Below, piece by piece: positions 1 to 14,314 of a DNA stretch of 64,000 nucleotides. Every line of letters begins with the position of its first letter. Positions within the stretch are counted from its first letter, which is position 1. Under the pieces are notes generated by a model that was not told where the DNA came from, made no database searches, and saw only the letters and a list, made by a program, of their open reading frames with translations. The stretch lies in NCBI GenBank assembly GCA_002104945.1, contig MCFH01000004.1, positions 124,001 to 188,000 on the forward strand, written 5' to 3'. The DNA comes from Piromyces finnis. Lineage: Eukaryota > Neocallimastigomycota > Neocallimastigomycetes > Neocallimastigales > Neocallimastigaceae. The translations under genes were made by a program, and so were the position numbers.

Positions 1-2017
1 TCTCAAGGAATTAATACCTTCTTCAGTTTGATAAGCTTTATATTCTGGAAGACTACGATTAAGATCTTTCTCAATTTCTTCAGTAGATAGTGAAACATGA
101 CCTGCATATTTTTCTAATATTTTTTCGTAATAACCTTGATTTAAAAATCTTAAATAAATTGATCCAGAACAAATTTCCCAAAGTTCACCTCTTAATACAT
201 TAGGTAAACCAATTCTTACTAATTTTGTAAAGGTTGGAGTTCTTAAAATAGTTAAATTTCTACCATATTCTATTTTAGTATATTATACATAGTATATATT
301 TATCATTAAGATATTGTTAAGATATATTATTATTATAGTAATTAACCATATCCTATAATAAAAAAGGAATTATTAGAATTATTACCTGAAAAATATTGTA
401 ACCAATATTTAGTTTTAGCTTTTTCATTTGTTCTAGAAATAATAAAGTATATAAAAGATTTTTATTTAATTACTCTATTATCAAATTTTAATATAGTAAT
501 TACTTAATATAATAATTACTTTATATTTCTTTTGATATATTATAAATTATCATTTATTATTATTATTATTATTATTATTTTAAATAATTACTTTTTGCTT
601 TTGATATAACCATATTTTTCTCCTAAGCATTTCTTGGAAATAACATTACTTATCAAGAGTTCTTCAGATGATAAATTAGAAATAAAATTTTTAGAAATGG
701 ACATTTTTGAAATATTTCCTTTTAATTGATCTTTCAAGGTACTACAAACCAAATTAACTTGTTGTCTTACACTAAATAATTCAAAAGTTAATTTTATTTT
801 ATGGTACGTTGTAATAATTAAAGATACAATATTATTATTAGTAGTATTTGCTTTTTCAACACGTTTAATTACAAAATATGGTAAAACTAAATAGAGTTGA
901 GGTTTATTGGATGAATAAAAACAAAGAAAGGTTTTTGATAAAAAGAATTGACCAGAACTTTTTATAGTACTATTTGTTGAAATACTTAATATAGCAAAAG
1001 ATACACATTTCTTTATTATTGATAATTAAAATCATTTTTTTTTAAGTATTATAGTATAGTGTATAATAAAAATAAAAATACGAATAATTAATATAAGATT
1101 TAATAAAACATTTAATTTATATTAAAATAATTATTTTACAAGATCTTCTTCTTCTGGTAAATTAAATAATCTACGAAATTCAGCGTTTTGACGTTGAGCT
1201 TGTAAATCTTTTACATCAATAGGTTTTTTATCTTTTTCAGAGATTGTATCATTTCGTGTTGAAATGTCATTGTAAGATAGACCTGGTACTTGATCAACTT
1301 TAGAGGTTGATTTTAATAAACGATCCATAGTTCTTTGAGTTAATTCATCCAAAAGTTGATAAGTTTGTTCTCTATGGAATAAATTAGAAAAAACATACTA
1401 TATATATATATAATATAATAAAGCAATCAAATATATTATTCAATAATGTGCAGAAACATTATTAATAAAATGATAAAAAAAAAAAAAAAACGATATTATT
1501 TATTATTTGATCTATTGAATTAATTATAAGAATCTTTATAAGTACCTCTTGTTGATCTTTTGTTACTATACTAATACAATTATTGAAAACACCACTTCTT
1601 GAGGAAATTTTCGAAATCAATTCTATATCTTTTAAAGGGATAGTAATTTTTGTTTCATTACCAAGAATAAATGAATAGAAACATACTATTTATAGGAATT
1701 AAATAAATATTCCATGTAATATACATGAAAAGGAAGAACAGTATGTTAATATAATGTTTATTTATATATTTAGATGTAGGTAAAATTATTATTTTTCCAT
1801 GTTATATTTTATGATGAGTTTACCAAAATTTCTACTAATATACATCCATCCTTGATTAAATATTTGATTATCGTATGAACATGAATAGACTTAATATATA
1901 TAGTATATATGTGCAATGAATATATTATAGAAAAGTAAAGTAATAAAGTGTATATATATATATTTTAGAAATATAGAAAAAAAATATAATATTTAATAAA
2001 TATTATTAGTAAATTAG

Positions 2018-2053
<36 letters not shown>

Positions 2054-3000
2054 TTTATTTATTTTTTAGAATGTTTTTTCTCATTAAATTGATTAATTAA
2101 TAAAATAATATATTTACAATTTAATAACTCTTCAGACTCAGGTATATTAAATAAAGTTTTGAATACATTGCACGCATTTCTAAATTTTGAATCTGACATT
2201 TCATGTTCGTTAACTGAAGTATTTTTATGTATATTATTATTATTATTATCATTTAAAGAAAAATGATTATAAATAAAAGTTATATGAAATAAAATGAATA
2301 TATATAATAGATATTAGTATATATTAATGTATAATTTATTATACTTCTAATCATAAAACTGAATTTTTTATTGCTAATATTTAATTTATAAATATTGAAG
2401 TATTGTACCTGAAGATAATAAAAATCCCAGTTTATATAATATGAAACTCTCTTTATCGTCAAAATCTTCGTACTTTTCTACTGCTGGCATAAAATTATCT
2501 AATTATAGTATTTTCATTATCAAATGTTTTAATTAATAATTTATTATTGTTTCAATATTATAGAATAATAATGAATATTTAATAAAATTTTGCTTGTTAG
2601 AGAAATAAAATGATTATAATTATATATTCTTTTAGTTAGGCTCAATTATTGCTACTAGCTTTATTTATTTATTTATTTATTTTATTTTATTATGAATTTT
2701 AAATGGCTTTTTTTATTATTACCATTATTACTATTTTATTAAAAGGTTATTACCTATAATATATTTCCAGTCTTTTTCAATTTCTTCTTTCGTATTACCG
2801 ACTGCTATAACTTGACCGAATTCATTTTGAGATGATTTTAAAACAATTCGAAAAGGTGGTTGTTTAGTATCGAATACATTTTGTAAAGTTTTCCAGAAAA
2901 GTCCGACTTGTGCTACAGATTTCTGTAAAATAAACAATTCATTAATTTTAAGGGTTTCCCAAGAATTGAAACTTTCACAATTCAAAGGTGAAATCCACAT
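1..3000 (-). CDS. TBC domain Rab GTPase-activating protein with tandem GRAM domains (TBC1D8/9, yeast Gyp2/Mdr1 type), C-terminus cut off
   Basis: Nine exons read leftwards: 3000-2754, 2498-2409, 2213-2118, 1889-1824, 1685-1546, 1397-1140, 1010-592, 432-386 and 269-1 (continues off the window). All junctions are GT..AG and phases close, giving 544 residues so far. The start [10 protein letters not shown] resembles the TBC1D8/9 start (MWVKPEE...). The first GRAM domain lies at about residues 135-225 ([31 protein letters not shown]). The second is about 290-385 ([29 protein letters not shown]). The TBC domain begins near 455 ([38 protein letters not shown]). The first arginine-finger region is just beginning at the window edge. 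Known role of the family: accelerates GTP hydrolysis by Rab/Ypt proteins in membrane traffic, with GRAM domains contacting lipid or protein on membranes. Which Rab it acts on cannot be told. Domain order and sequence match are strong; only the truncation limits the call. Confidence 0.88.
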
Positions 3001-4577
3001 TCTGATAGTTTATTATTTTTAATATTCTAATAAATTAATTTTATTTTTTCTTCCTAGATGTTATTTTATTTATATTATATTATTCTGTTTTTTTCCCCTT
3101 TGTTAAAATGTTACTGAGTTTTGTGTTCCATTGAAAAAAACATATTATAATGAAATTTCTAAATATTTTAATTTACTTTTTGTTGTTATAATTACTTCTC
3201 AATAATTATATTATTTTATTTATTTATTATAATGAAAAACTAAAAAAAAGGAAAAAAAAGAGAATAGAAAATAAATAATAGATACCATATTAGTATATAT
3301 TTATTACTTATATATATGCCGCTTTTTTTTTTTTTTATTATATTTAAGTTTATATATTACTACCAAAAATTTTCTAATTCAACTTTTTCTAATTATATAT
3401 AAAAAAGTACTATTTATGATTTTAATATTTTACCTTTATTTGTATATATTATATTTATTTATTAATAATTGTTAGACAGCTGATATCGTGATATATAGAA
3501 ATGAGTGATTTAAATTTACTGATGTATATTATAACTAATTCTTTTTTAATCTCTTTTTTGTTATATATATAACCTTTTAAATTTTTAATCTAATATAATT
3601 ATTATAATTTTTAATATATATTAACAGTATAATTTATTATATATAATTTAATTAATTATATAATAATTTTTTGTTTCCTTTTTTTCTCATTTTCATTAAT
3701 TTTATTATTATTATTCCAAGATTTAATAATTAAAGTTTTTCTTGTGTTAATTTGGCATTATTTAAAAAATCTTAATTACTAATAATTGAATAAAAGGAAG
3801 GCTTTAATACTACTTCTAACAAATTTTATTTAATTGATTTTGTTTTTATGATAAATAAGAAATAACTAAGTAATATATATATATAAATTATTAATTATTT
3901 TATATATAGAAACAGAAATACTCAAAAACAAAAGATATAAATGTATGTATGTGTGTATATAAATTAAAAAAAAAAAAAAAAGGAAAAGTAATATATATTA
4001 TAAAAATAAAGAAGTAATGTTTTGGTTTACTATTTTTTATTTTTTGTTAATGAATTATGAATATAAAAATATTTTTTATAAATAATATTTGTTTTTTTTA
4101 TATATGTGTTATTTTTATTGATATATTAAAAAAATAGTGAAGGTAAAAAAAAAAAAAAAGGTAAAAAGAGAAATAAAAACAGGTAAAAAAAGTTATTACT
4201 AAAAAATAAATATATTTAGGAAATATGAAAAAAAAAAAATATAATCTTTAAAGTTCAATAAATATATAACAGCTTAAAGATTTTATTAATATTGTTATTA
4301 TTTAATTGGTATTCATTTTACCTATTATTATTATTATATTGTTTTAATATATAAAAAGAAAAAGAAAAAGATATATTTTAAATTATCTATAAAAAGTTTT
4401 AATGCTGAATGGTCATTGCTTAATATTATAAAAATTAGCATTATATCTTAAATTGGATTTATGTTTTTAAGATTTATTTATATATATAAAATAAACCAAG
4501 CTTATTTTTTCTTTATAATTAATTAATTGTACTGCTACAATTTTTACAAGTTAATGTATAGAATTCATTTTAAAATT
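3001..4577. other. AT-rich intergenic DNA
   Basis: This stretch lies between the 5' end of the TBC gene and the 3' end of the CPSF6-like gene. It contains only A/T-rich sequence with homopolymer runs (for example A/T tracts near 3324, 3966 and 4148). I see no convincing exon, tRNA or other gene. It should hold the promoter of the leftward TBC gene next to 3001 and the 3' UTR of the CPSF6-like gene near 4577. Confidence 0.6.
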
Positions 4578-5598
4578 TTATTTTCCATGACGTTCACGTC
4601 TTCTTTCTAAAGTCGAATCTCGACCAGAAGATGTTTTTGAATCACTAGCCATTCTTGATTTTGAATCTTTACTACCTATACCTGCTATTGTAACTGAATT
4701 ACTTACAAAGGAGCTAGAATGTTTACGACCTGTAATTCTACTATGTTCACTACGATAGTGTTTAGTGGAGGAATTGCTTGTATTACCTCCATTACCACTA
4801 CTTGCTGTTAAAGAGTGTTTTTTATTTTCAGATCTAGAAGTAGAGCGAGAGACTGAACGTGATCTTGAACGTGAATAGGATCTAGAACGAGAACGTGATT
4901 CATTTGAATGATTTGAATGTGGTGATCTAGAGCGAGATTTAGATTTACTATGAGAATTATTATATGATGAACGACTACGAGAACGTTGACGACGACTTTG
5001 ACTACTATGTCTACTACTTGTTGAATAGTGACGAGTACTACTATCACGTTTATGACGACCATTACGATCCTTTTCACGGTTACGTTCACGGGCACGTTCA
5101 CGACGATTATGAGAAGTACTTATAACATTTGGATTGTCTGATTCATTTTCATTATCGATGTCATTTTTATCATTATTTTCTTCATTTGAAGAAACTGAAT
5201 TAGATCTATTACGATGACGACTATGATTTCTTGAACGAGATCTAGAACGTCTACTTTGACGTTTATTGGATGAGGTATTAGTTTTTGATGATCGTGATTC
5301 TCGTTTTTCGGATTTGCTTGTATTACCATTCATTCCATTCATGGAGTTATTTTCAAAATTGTCATTTGCATCTGATTTTGATGATTGATTTTGGTAATTT
5401 CCTTCTCTTGATTCTTTAATATTTCAATTTATATAAGAATAATAATAATAATAATAACAATTAATAATTATTATTTTTATATATAATGTAATCAGTAATT
5501 ATTTTTAAATTGTTTTTAAAAAATAATAATAATATCATTATTCTTTAATTCTTTTATTATTTAATAAAATATATTATTATTATTATTATTATTATTGT

Positions 5599-5634
<36 letters not shown>

Positions 5635-8246
5635 ATATAAATAAAACTATTAAATTAAAAAAGAAAAACAAAACATTATTTCATTCAATTCATACCATTA
5701 TTATTGCGAGAGTTATTAAAAGATCTATTTCTATTTTGATAATTTCTTGGACCATTACTGTGTCTGAATTCCTGATTTTCATGATTACCATGTTCCCATC
5801 TATTATTATTATCTTTACTTGTATCACTCATGTTATCATCATTCATTTGATAATCCATTTGATCTCTATTCAAATAAAATATGTTTATTAGTTTTATTTA
5901 TTTTAGTTATAAAATTAAATGATATTAAAATCATTTGATCATTTGATATTTATATAATTTACAATTTATAAAAAATTTTGGAGTTATTTATTTGATCAAA
6001 TAGATAATATTTAAATAGTTAAAATTAATATATATATATATATTAGACATAAAGATTATGAACATACAAAAAAATATTTAAATTTAATATTTGAATAAAA
6101 AACTGTTATTATATATGAATAAATAATTTAAGAATTTACCTATTATTATTACTATTATTGTTATTGTTGCTATTTCCTCCATTTTGGCCATCAAAAAATT
6201 TCATGTGTCCATTAAAGTTATTATTATTATTATTATTGCTGTTGTTGTTATTGTTGTTGTTACTGCTATTCATACGATTACCGTGCATATTATTTCCATT
6301 TATAGAATTGTTACTATTCATACGATTGACGTGAATACCGTTATTTGAATTAGAAGTATTATTATTCATATTCATATTGCGACCGTTAAATGGCTGATCT
6401 GGGAAACCTCCATCATTATGTGGTGGTGCAAATGGACCTGGCATAACACCTTGTCCACGTCCAAAACCTCTTCCCATACCATTATTTCCCATGAAAGGTC
6501 TTGGGCCAAAGGAACCATGCATTGGTTCATAACCATTCATTGGTCCATAAAAATCTTGTTCAGGGAAATTAAATCCTGGTTGTGGGAATGGTGGTGGTCT
6601 AAGGTTTCCTCCATTTGGACCCATCATTGACATATTACCTCTACCGTTCATACCTGGTTTAGCATACGGTCTTCCGCGTCCTGAATGCATATTCATGTTA
6701 TTAAAGTTATTATGATTAATTCTTGGCATATTGACATTACCCATTTGTTCATTTCTTGCAGCTGCTTCAGCGCGCATTTCTTTTGGATCTTTTGGAATTA
6801 TTCTAAATGGATTTCCATGTTGTTGTGGTGAAACAAATCTTATTTCAGCTTTTTTACCTTGAATTTCACTATATTTTTATATATTATTATATTTTTATTA
6901 TTTAAAGCAATAAGATATATTAATAAAAGTATATATTATTAACATTGTTAACCATTATATATAAATATATATATATCATTTTAAAATACTCTATTTCAAA
7001 TTAATAATAGCATTTATAAAATCTCAAATTAAAAATACACTTTTATTATATTCTTATTTTTATAATAAAAGATAATTGTATAATAACTTAAATATTAAAT
7101 GAAAAAATGAATGATATTAACGATATTTTCGATTTTTACTTTCATTCTATTCCATCAAAATTTCTTTGCTATTAAACTTTTTTTATCTAGTTAATGTTTA
7201 TATAATTTAAATGGATAGTACTTACTTGGCTTCTACATATTTGGAAAATACTTCAGCCGACTCAATGTCTTCAAATTCCAAATAAGCGATACCACGAGAT
7301 TTACCATTGACTTTATATTCATGGAATGTGATTTCTTTAGCAACTAATTTATTTAATACACCTGCTTTTAATGAAACTTGACGTAAGTCTTCATCAGTAG
7401 TCCACTATCATGTTATAATATTGATTTATTGATATGAAAAAAAATATTTATATTAATATAAAAAAATACAAATTTTTTAAAACTTTATTATTTTTTTTTT
7501 GAAAAATATATTTAATAAATTATAAGCTATCAAAATTTACCCAATTAAGACCACCGACATAAACAGCTTTAGTAATACCATTATTATTTCTCATCATTGG
7601 GAATATATTTGAACCTTTATTTTTTTTACCTCCATATCCTTGATTTTCATTCATTTTTTGGTTACTTTTATTTTCAAAAGTATCTAAAGTTTGAACTGGA
7701 TGGGAATGACTACTATTATAATTATTATGATTATTATTGATATTATTAGAGTGATTATTTGAATTATTTATTTCATTTTTGTTAAAAGTTGATTTCTTAT
7801 CAACGTCCATGGTATTATTATCATTGGTATCAATATTATCTTCTATATTATTAATATTATTTTCAATATTTTCTTTAACTTCTTCTTCAATTTCCTCTTT
7901 TTTATCATTAACCGCGTCTTTATCATTATCTCCATTTATTTCAGGATCAACATCATCGTAATTCAATTCATCATCATCATCATATGTATTTGTTGCAATT
8001 TCTGGTATATCTTCATTTTCAAGAAGATCATCATATAAATTATCCTTTTATAATAATAACAGTAACAGTGACAACAACAACAGTAATATATATTTTAATG
8101 AGAAAAAAAATACTAAATTTAGGTTTTTATTATATTAATTATCATTTAATTAATATTTTATTATAAAAAGTCATTACCATATCTCCATCGTCACCATTTT
8201 CGAAATTATCGTCTCCATAGAGATCAAAATTCTCGTCATCAGCCAT
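4578..8246 (-). CDS. CPSF6/CFIm68-like mRNA cleavage factor Im large subunit (RRM plus RS domain)
   Basis: Six exons: 8246-8178, 8044-7541, 7404-7226, 6868-6140, 5865-5696 and 5413-4578; 828 residues. The acidic start ([14 protein letters not shown]) and second exon are rich in Asp, Asn and Glu. One RRM follows at about residues 181-265, beginning [19 protein letters not shown]; the NWWTTDEDL string, assembled exactly across an intron, is the CPSF6/7 signature (TWWTTDEDL). Next come a Gly/Met/Pro region (about 275-400: [30 protein letters not shown]), Asn runs, and an RS-rich tail (about 570-828: [18 protein letters not shown]). Known role: CFIm68/59 pairs with CFIm25 (NUDT21), binds UGUA upstream of poly(A) sites and steers alternative polyadenylation; the RS tail contacts Fip1 and transportin-3. 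The alternative, a generic SR protein, is less likely because domain order and RRM match CPSF6. The C-terminal exon begins in phase with the upstream ones, so the RS part is not a separate gene. Confidence 0.85.
5580..5633. repeat. (ATT)n followed by T33 inside an intron
   Basis: A short ATT microsatellite runs into a T tract of about 33 bases (5601-5633). It lies in intron 5 of the CPSF6-like gene (5414-5695). On the sense strand it reads as poly-A then (AAT)n, so it is not a polypyrimidine tract for that gene. Confidence 0.85.
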
Positions 8247-9897
8247 AATGATTATTTAAAATGTTAATATTGATTTATTTTGAAATTATTATGAAAATTT
8301 AAATTGAATTAATCTGAATATATATATTTTTTAATTGTATCAATTTATGTGTTTTATGTTAATTACTAAAAATCAAAATCAATATAAATGTTTTCAATGA
8401 TGTTTAAAATTTAAATTATATATTTTTATTTTATTGTTTGTTCTATTATTATTATTATATGAATATTTGAAAAAAAAAATTATAAAAAACTTTTTATTTT
8501 ATTTGTATTACTTTCTATAAAGATTTATAAAGATTGATAAAATATTTTATATACCCATTATAAATAATATATTTTAACAATTATATTATTTTATTATTAT
8601 TGACTATTTTTAAGGTAATTAAAAAGGTATAATATAGTTGTTGATTATAACTGTTTTTAGTCTATTACAACTATATTTTCAATATTAAGATTTATAAATT
8701 TAAAAAAGCAGTATTTTTATGTAATTTTTTTTTTTTTACTAAATTAAAAGATAAAAATTTTAATTTAAAAAAGATTATTTATAATTTGAAATAATTAAAA
8801 ATATTAATTATATATATAATAATTAATATATTAATTTCAACATAAATTATTCATTTATTTAATGTACCGTCCTTTTTAATTTTTTAAAGAAAATTTATAA
8901 CAAATAATTAATATAAATCTTGTTATTAATTAAAACTATATACCTTAGCTTTACTAATAATCATATGTATTAATAAAGTAATAGACATTAAATACTAAAT
9001 TTATCATTTGATTATATTTATATGGATCATATTGCAATAATATACAATTATTTATTAGTTCAAGAAAGGTTTAATATTGAAAACATGATTATATTTCAAA
9101 TAAATTTTTACAATCAGTTATAAGAAAAAAAAAAACAACTTTTTTCGTCTTCTTTTTCTTTAATGTGAGTTATTTGATAATTAACAAAAAAAAAAAAAAA
9201 AAAAAAAAATGAAATAATTATTATTTATTTTTAATTTTAAATTAGTTTTTATGACATATAAATAAGATTTGTTTTTGCATTTTCTTTATTTAAATGTTTT
9301 AATATTTTTATTATTATAGTTTTGAATTAAATAATAATATTAATTATATGATATATCAATTAATACAATTATTTAAACTAAGAATATATTATATATACAG
9401 TGTAATAATTATAAAATATTATTTAGTTAAACACTATGTTAAGTCACATCATAATATAACTATATAAATAATTTATAATATTTAATGTATATATAACTAT
9501 AATTTTTAAAGGAAACAATAATTCTTTTTTTTTTTTTTTTAATTTCAAAATTGTTATTATTGTAAATAGATATAAATGAATGAAATAAAACAAAAATTTG
9601 TTATATATGGTATATAGATATAAAATATGAATGAAAAATAATAACAAAAACTTTAACTAAACTATTTTTTTTTTTTTTTTTTTTAATTGTTATTTGATGT
9701 TAATGAAATAAATTTTTAATCTAAAAATATATAAAAAAATTACTACTTTTTTTTATTTTAATTTTTTTATAATAAATCTTCAATGTATATGTTATTAATG
9801 GATTTAAAGTTTTAACTTTTTTAAAGGGAATGTTAAATAATTAATTTCATTTATATTTTAAAATAATGAATATTTTACCAAAAACTTAATAAATAAG
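8247..9897. other. AT-rich intergenic DNA
   Basis: No supportable gene. A/T runs include an A tract at about 9186-9209 and T tracts near 9525 and 9666. The right-hand end must contain the 3' UTR of the leftward unknown gene; the left-hand end contains the CPSF6-like promoter. Confidence 0.6.
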
Positions 9898-10526
9898 TTA
9901 TATATCATTTCCTATAGTAATCTCGGTTTCTTCATCTAATGCTTTCTTTTTATTATTTATTATATTAGCAAATTCTTTAGAAATATTGTCATCACTGGTA
10001 ACAAATATGTATGGAGCATTTTCATTTTCATTTTCATTTTCGGTAAATTTCTTTTTTATGTAGAAAATCTCATTTTTGCCAAATATATTTCTGAATAAAT
10101 GATCCTTTTGATAAAGAATGCCTGAAGAAAGTATCATCAAATCGACTAAAGATTTAATGGAAGGATCAGTATTAATGTCCTTAAAGACATAATCTCTAAA
10201 CCATCCTTGACATTCAAAAGGCATATGTACAATCCAATAATTACATTTTATTTTTCCACCAATATAGTTTTTAACCTCTCTTTCTGCCAAATTCTTCTTT
10301 TCTAAATCTTCAATTACCATATTTCTTAAGAGAGTACCCTGAATAACACCCATATTAACAAATACATGTAATGGGATACAATTCTTATCTTCAAAAAGTT
10401 GTAAACAAAAATCATAATATGGAATTCCTGTTGGAGAATTATCATGGCACATTAAAATTGCTTTATCATCATATATTTCATATTGACTATAAAAAATATA
10501 TTAATTATTATTAATTATATTTAATC

Positions 10527-10561
<35 letters not shown>

Positions 10562-11153
10562 AAAAGAATATATTAAGGCAAAGAAATTAAGAGAAAATAT
10601 ATAAGTATTATATTTTAAAACTTACCATATATCAATTTTTCCATTTCTGTTTAAATCAGAAACAATAGCTAAAAGAAGTAATACTGTATAATCTAATATA
10701 ACAAAGTTTGATTATTATATATCATATCATTTTTATAAAGTGAAATATTATATAATGAAATAGAATATTATTATACATATCTAATATATATGTTAATATA
10801 AATAAATATTTACCTTTATTAAAGCATCTTCCAATTCTAATATATTCACCATCAGCGTACCAAAGTAAAGTCAACATTTCAGCAGAATTATATTTTTTTT
10901 TATTCTTTTTTAAGGAATCGGCAACTAAACTGATATTTAATAAAGGCTCTGTTTCATTTGATGTATTTATATAGATATCAGTTTCTTTTATTATTTTTTT
11001 ACTTTCTTTAATAGTTGCTTTTTTTATAATTTCTTTTCCATGTGTTTTTGAATAATTTTTATAAAATTTGGTAATTAGACGATTTGTATATGTTAAATAA
11101 TAATAAAAGTCTGCCAAAAAAGTAATGGCAATTATTATAAGAGTTTGATACAT
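9898..11153 (-). CDS. Unknown protein with N-terminal membrane/signal segment and an EF-hand/dockerin-like loop
   Basis: Three exons, 11153-10814, 10692-10626 and 10486-9898, join in phase to 331 residues. I do not recognise the family. The start MYQTLIIIAITFLADFYYYL is a hydrophobic signal peptide or anchor. A charged linker follows, then LTLLWYADGEYIRIGRCFNK. The small second exon carries LLLLAIVSDLNRNGKIDI, whose DLNRNGKID resembles a calcium-binding loop as in dockerins and EF-hands (D-x-N-x-N/D-G-x-I-D). The third exon contains a compact, Cys-containing part (CHDNSPTGIPYYDFC, WIVHMPFECQGWFRDYVF) and an acidic NENENENE stretch near the C-terminus. A secretory or membrane location is inferred from the N-terminus only. 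It stands alone between two gene-poor stretches, so neighbours say nothing about function. The loop could be chance similarity. Confidence 0.65.
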
Positions 11154-14070
11154 ATTGACTAAAATAGGAAATTATTGTATGATTTAATAAATGTTTCAGT
11201 TCAAAATAATATTCAATGATAAAATATTTATTTTTTTCTTAAAAATTGTAGTAATTATTACAAATAATAAATTATTTTTAAAATTTTTAAGAAATTTAAT
11301 TATTTTTCCCTTAATTCAAAATATTGAATAATTATTTATGAATAGTTATTTATTCTTTTATGAAAAAAGTAAATATTATAATATATATATATATTTAAAA
11401 TATATAAAATATATTAAGTAACATCAAAATAGTCGGTTTTAACAATTAATAATCACAGTAAAAATAAATTTTAAATCAAAATTTATTTTTCATTATCAAT
11501 ATTCAATTATTTAATTATTTATTTATTACTACTATTAATAATAATATTATTAATTTTTTTTATTTAAAATGTAAGAGCTATAATTCTTTTACTGCAAATT
11601 CTACTATTAAAAGTATAACAAAATTTTAAATTTCTTGTTGGTAAAGATAAAATGTAAAAAACATTAATCTTTTATTATTTCTTTATAGTTAACTATATAA
11701 GTTAAATAGTGATAATACTCTATTATTATAACGGATTTATTAATAGTTAAAGTTCAGTTTAAAGTTTTTTTATTATTTAACTTTGAAAAGCTCTTTTTCT
11801 TAAACGAACGGGAAAAAAATTTTTTTTTAATAGTATAAAAGTTTAAAAAGATTTTATTACTTTTTATAACTTTTTTTTTTTACAAATAAAAATATTTTAA
11901 AATTTTCTTTTTTATTCTTTCATATATTACAACATATTAACAATATATAATAATATATAATGATCGTACATTATATATTACGATTAATAACTTTTTCGAA
12001 TAGTATGAATAAAAATTTTAATTTATTATATTAAATATAATAAATTTGAAAATGGAATTCATAATCTTCTCTTTTTTTTTATTATATTAAATTTGTTGTA
12101 GATTTTATATTATTTGTATTATATATTAATATTTTTGTAGTAATCTAGTATTTATTATGTTTACTTTATTTTACTTATTTTTTTTCTTTTTCTTTTTCAC
12201 CATTAATTTATTTAAAAAAAATTGAACAAAACATATGATTTTTTAAATTGATCAAATTTAAGTTTGATTTTTTAGTTTTTATTCTAAATATCGAATTTTT
12301 TAATTAATATATAATAATATATTGATTTATATAAATTTGTAAATGTCAAGTAAATTAAAGAATATAAAGTTAAACATATATAAAAAAATGGATTAATTCT
12401 ATTAGTAAAACTAAATAGTCATATGAAAATTTTGAAAAGGATTAGTTTAAAATTAAATGATTAATCAATGAAATTATAATTATATATATATATATATTTT
12501 TTTAAAATGTTCTTATACAATAAAACAATTGTTATTTATAATAATAAATACGAAAAAAGTTGTCTCTGCATATAAGAATAATATATAAAAAAGACTTCCT
12601 CAATAATCCTATATTTTTATGCTTATTTCATTGTATATTTATTTTTTAATTATAATTTATTAATTATAATGATTAAAAAAAAATACATTATTAAAATCAC
12701 CTTTTATTAATTAAATTTGGGAAAATAGCAAATATACTCAAAATAGCATAATTTAATTATTAAATTTTTTTTTATATATTTCACTTTTGTTATTATAAAT
12801 ATTATAAAAAAAAAGAATAGATATAATCAACCAATTTTCTCAACTTTTTTTATTTTGTATTGAGAGTTGTTGTTTTGATGATAATAGTAATTATCTTTTG
12901 AAATATTATATAAATATAAAATAATTAATAACATTCTTAATAGGATTAATTCTTTGTGATTAATTTTCTTCTTTTTATTAAAAGTACCAATGTTTAATAA
13001 TATTGTTTTAGTGTTATCATCGTAACATTTCGGAAAATTTAATTTTTTATAAATAATAAATAAAAATTACCATTATTAAAGTAGAAAGTGAATTTAAACT
13101 ATAAAATTTAAAAATTTTTTAAAAATCTTACTAAATTAATAGTATTTTCTTATAAGAACGATTAATACAATTCCTTTCTAAATAATAAATTATGTAATTT
13201 TACATATTCATATTATAGATTTGTATTTTAACTTTTTATAATTACGTATGGTCTGGTTACACATTATATCAATAGAATAAGAGAATGATTTGACTTAGTG
13301 CTAAATTGAAAATAAAATAACCGAGATAAGAAAATGAGTATACTTCTCAAACCATATAATATGTAGAGAGAAAAAAAATGAAATGTTTTTAACAATGTAA
13401 TTAGAATTAATGATTAAATAGCTTTTTTTATTTAAATAATTATGTTAATGATAAAAGCTTTTTTTTTTTTTTTAAAAAAAATAAATTTAATAATTTTAGC
13501 AATTATATTATTGATGCTTTAAATATTAATATAGGAATAAATATATATGAAAAGATATATAATAGTATAATGTAATTGTAAAGAAACTTCAATTCTATAT
13601 AAATGTTGAATCATGTATATTTCATAATTTATCTTTTTGAAATTTTTAATAAGGTTTAAAATATCAAAAATAGTTGATAATAAAATTAAATGACAAGTAT
13701 ATAAAATAATTCAATAATTCAATATTATTTTTAATATTAAGGTACAAATAAATTGAAAAATAATTTTATAAATATTTTTTATTTAGTATTAAAGAATATT
13801 ATAAATTATAATTATTTATATAAAGATATTCATTTTTTAGAGTATTGGAAAAACTTTATATTAAAACCAGGAACATATTTATCTATAGTTTATAGTATAA
13901 AATTTATATTTAATAATGATTATTTGTTATTATCTTCATTTTTATTTTATTTATTCTTATCATCTATGCATATTCATTTATTATATTTTATCAAAATATT
14001 ATATAATTGTTCTTTATTAAATATGAAGTATCATATAGAATAGTATTGCATATAAAATTTCTCATACTAT
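11154..14070. other. Long gene-poor AT-rich region
   Basis: About 2.9 kb with no ORF I would accept. A slightly less AT-biased patch at about 13238-13380 shows no tRNA-like A/B boxes or coding signal that I can see. An open stretch at 13753-14043 begins with TTG and is discussed under rejected items. Confidence 0.6.
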
Positions 14071-14107
14071 ATAAATAACTAAATAACTAAATAACTAAAT
14101 AACTAAC

Positions 14108-14146
<39 letters not shown>

Positions 14147-14147
14147 C

Positions 14148-14218
<71 letters not shown>

Positions 14219-14239
14219 CTAAATAAATAAATAAATAAC

Positions 14240-14314
<75 letters not shown>

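Noticed and set aside
4808-5329. Additional leftward frames within the RS region of the CPSF6-like gene
   Set aside because: Shifted readings of the Ser/Arg codon repeats; only the frame joined to the RRM exons makes sense.
13238-13380. Less AT-rich patch that might hold a tRNA or small RNA
   Set aside because: No recognisable A/B box (GGTTCGA-like) or cloverleaf pairing found by eye.
13753-14043. Rightward open frame of 96 codons, hydrophobic
   Set aside because: Begins with TTG, not ATG; composition is Ile/Leu/Phe/Tyr/Asn as expected from random A/T-rich DNA; no family resemblance and no plausible splice partners.
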